64,000 bases of DNA from Acorus gramineus (Eukaryota > Streptophyta > Magnoliopsida > Acorales > Acoraceae): contig CM060848.1 of NCBI GenBank assembly GCA_030737835.1, positions 10,424,509 through 10,488,508 on the forward strand, written 5' to 3'. Below the pieces are notes generated by a model. The model had not been told where the DNA came from and did not search any database. It worked only from the letters and a program-made list of their open reading frames with translations. Each line of letters opens with the position of its first letter. The first letter of the stretch is position 1. The translations under genes were made by a program, and so were the position numbers. Below, in pieces: positions 61,468-64,000 of this stretch.

Positions 61468-62340
61468 TTTTTTATTGGGAACATATAATCCCACTAACCA
61501 TTTTTCGTCTCTGTTATCCTATTAAACTTGTTGCTTACCTTTTCTAAAATCCTAACCCAGCCACGTAGATATAAATTTTGGATTTTTTGCATATATAACC
61601 CATGTTTGCATAATTACCCCTCTTATATTATAAGAATTGCAGGGGTATTTATACAATAGTGGAAATAAGAGGGGTAATTCCATATATATACGGGTTTTAA
61701 TAAAGGTATATATATAGAAAAAAAAAACCATAATTTTCTCAATTTCCAATCCCACCACACTTATATTCTTTCTTCTCTCCTCTCCCTCCCATCCAACCCC
61801 CTCCTCATCTCTACTACACACCACTATTGTAACCACCACCACCGCACACCACCACATCATCACCAAACCACCACCCCCATCATCTTGACAACCAGCACTG
61901 CAACCACAAGTCCACCAACACATTGGTCACCACCATGGGTACCGCGGACACCTCAACAGACACCTCTGCAACCTCTGCTCATGTTATCCCCCCCCCTCCC
62001 TTTCCTACCCCCACCTTCTTTCTCTCTCTCCCCGACCGGCCCCTCCTTAACATTCCCTCCCCTCCACAGCCTTCTCACCATTATCCCCCTCCACCTGCCC
62101 ACCTTTGGTCTCTCGCCATTTCCCTCCTTATGGCATTTTCTCTTCCCCCTGCCCCTCTTTTGGCATTGTTATTTTTACCGTCACATTGCCTGTATAAAAG
62201 ATTGGGAAATAGAGAGTGGTGGGATTTATGACTTTTTAAATAAAAAGAAAAAAATGGATTTTGGGTTTTTTAAGGTAGTGGGCTCAAAATATTGGGTGGT
62301 GGGGATAGTTGCTCATTTGTTATTTGAATCATTTCAATTT
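61468..62340. other. Low-complexity CA/CT-rich DNA, no gene seen
   Basis: CA-, CCA- and CT-rich between about 61757 and 62135, which opens overlapping Pro/Thr/Ser frames on plus. None resembles a known protein. It may be the 5' end of a decayed element. Confidence 0.4.
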
Positions 62341-63345
62341 TGACACTTAAAAATAAAATGTTAGAAATAATTTGCAGCCTCATGTGGAGCTATACATTTT
62401 TCAGCATTTTTTGAAGACATTTCATGTAATGAAATATGTATGTTCTTAAAAATAAATTACTATATACTTGAATGAATTGTATGTAACTATTTATAAAATG
62501 TAAAACTATTACATGGGTCAACAAAACTTGTATCTTGTAATAATAATGGGACTACATGTGAAACTACAAATAAAGAGATGATATGCAACAACGATCTAGC
62601 AATGAATACATGACATATTAAAAAAAGAGGAACATGTCCAGAGCCTCCATGATGCAGATATCATAGTCATAAGTTTCATGGACGGACAAGATCAAATGGA
62701 CTAGAAAAGAAAAAAAAAATATTGATCGTTTGAGAGCACCATAACTTCAAATGGCTATAACTTTCAAACTGTAGATCAGAATTGAGCAATCTACATGTCC
62801 ACGTGTTCGTATTGATGAACCCTATAGGAGTAGTTGCTATGCCACTACGGTACATTTTGAAGCGATATGAGATCATCTTGGGGGTCAAATTGACGGTTAA
62901 AAGTTTTTTTTTACTATTTTTAGTAGGTTTTGAGTTTGTTATAATTTCTTTCCTTGTTTTAGGATTTATATTTGGATTTGAATTTGAATATTAGTTAGAA
63001 TCTGATCATGATTTATTTGTGATTTTAGAGATTTGTTGATATCCTAGTTTATTAAGATTCTCTCCTCTATAAGTAGCCTTTGTAATCACATGATTAAATT
63101 AGATTTGATTTATAGAAATTTATTTATTTTCTTCATTTTGTTATTCTTAGTGAATATCGATTTCGTTGAGTCCCATCATCTCGTATTTCTTGCGAGAAAT
63201 CAACAAATTGTTGAAGTCCATCGTCTTGACATTCTTCGTATAGAATCAATAACGTCGTTGGAGCCTACAGATCTTGCATCCTTGATTGGATCAGCAGAAA
63301 AGCATAACCCTACGCTGCATCACCCCACCTAAAGCCCGTAAGCAC
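62341..63345 (+). other. Possible LTR remnant
   Basis: The stretch 62900-63340 has LTR-like layout: T/A-rich U3-type sequence, CTCTATAAGTAGCCTTTGTAA (about 63063), then a leader-like region ending near CCCCACC. No second copy, primer site or domains were found. The rest is AT-rich without a supported gene. Confidence 0.25.
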
Positions 63346-63419
63346 CATCCTTTTTGGAAAATATTAGACTCAGTCATTTTTACAGTCTAAAACTCAGACC
63401 ATACATGTTATCATTTTAT

Positions 63420-63635
63420 TAAAAAATAGTAAACACCATCTAATAATTTATATGTTTTGATAAAAAAAAGTGTATATTGCTCCATTTTGAATTAAATAAA
63501 CTTATTTTTAGAAAGTGTAAGAAAATATTTAACGAGATATATACATCATCTAATAATATATATGCTTCACTGGATATCTAACAAGGTATATAGGACTGTA
63601 TTTTGTTCTATAAAAAAATTGAGTGTAATAGCATC
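63420..63635 (+). repeat. Dispersed repeat, copy B (partner at 640-860)
   Basis: Same orientation and landmark order as copy A: TATGTTTTGATAAAAAAAA, TTATTTTTAGAAAGTGTAAG and AGAAAATATTTAACGAGATA, then a shared ending at GAGTGTAATAGCA. Confidence 0.55.
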
Positions 63636-63798
63636 CCCATCCTTTTTCAGCCCCAATTTCGGTCTCACATACATCGTTAACTTATATATTCATATTAACG
63701 CGATACCTCATTAGAATTTTTTCAGGAAGGATTCATTTGATTCAATGAAATATTTATATCATTTTTACACACCCCTCTAATAAAACAAGAGCATTGAT

Positions 63799-64000
63799 TA
63801 GGCCTATCAATGGGTCACGAGTCGACCTAAACCCGATTTGAAGGACCCGACAATTAAAACAAGTCGGGTTTGGGTCCACCTTGACCCGATCCTATGGACC
63901 CGAGACCCGATTGACCCAACACTATGGTGATTTTTTTTATTTATGATCCACCCCAACATCCAACCCAACACACCCATGATCCAATCTAATATTTACAACT
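63799..64000. mobile_element. hAT-type MITE-like element, left end, cut by the window edge
   Basis: Starts TAGGCCTATCAATGGGTC and continues with many GACCCGA/GGGTC motifs typical of plant hAT-derived repeats. The same terminus, inverted, ends the fragment at 45376. The right end lies outside the window. Confidence 0.5.

Overview
This is nuclear DNA of a flowering plant. The evidence is a spliced GH5 glucan 1,3-beta-glucosidase gene with GT-AG introns, a plant-type hyccin gene, and plant transposon families throughout: Ty1/copia and Ty3/gypsy LTR elements primed by tRNA-iMet or tRNA-Asp, PIF/Harbinger, hAT, Mutator-like and CACTA elements. The hyccin coding region is very GC-rich, which would suit a monocot, but I cannot name a species. 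Only two host genes are convincing. Most of the remaining sequence is mobile elements, their fragments, or AT-rich DNA in which I see no gene.

Layout. 1-4.2 kb: a CACTA end, simple repeats and a fold-back element. 4.2-8.9 kb: copia and gypsy fossils on the minus strand. 9.0-10.9 kb: an LTR-like block with a repeated GC-rich palindromic module. 10.9-18.9 kb: AT-rich intergenic DNA with a four-copy repeat family and a clean 506-bp hAT MITE. 18.99-21.75 kb: the eight-exon glucan 1,3-beta-glucosidase gene (plus strand), which looks whole. 22.29-44.77 kb: a four-layer nest. An old copia element was split just behind its primer site by a PIF/Harbinger-type element (22607-44523, TTA duplication). 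That element later received a young copia element (25369-30160), a second, related PIF/Harbinger element (31359-35817, TAA duplication) with a Myb/SANT gene, a CACTA end, and another copia element (37595-43244). 44.8-48.8 kb: fragments and a probable solo LTR. 48.77-57.59 kb: an internally reduced Athila-like gypsy element (49184-57171) between two 418-bp direct copies of host DNA. 59.15-60.21 kb: the hyccin gene (minus strand), with a long-TIR Mutator-like element about 170 bp upstream. 61.5-64 kb: low-complexity DNA, LTR-like debris and the start of a hAT-type element.

The two host genes are unrelated in function: a secreted cell-wall-type glucosidase and a subunit of the plasma-membrane PI4-kinase complex. 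The most unusual observations are the 418-bp duplication around the gypsy element, the nested Harbinger pair, and the Myb/SANT-carrying Harbinger that lacks a recognisable transposase but holds a GRF-zinc-finger-like membrane-anchor exon.
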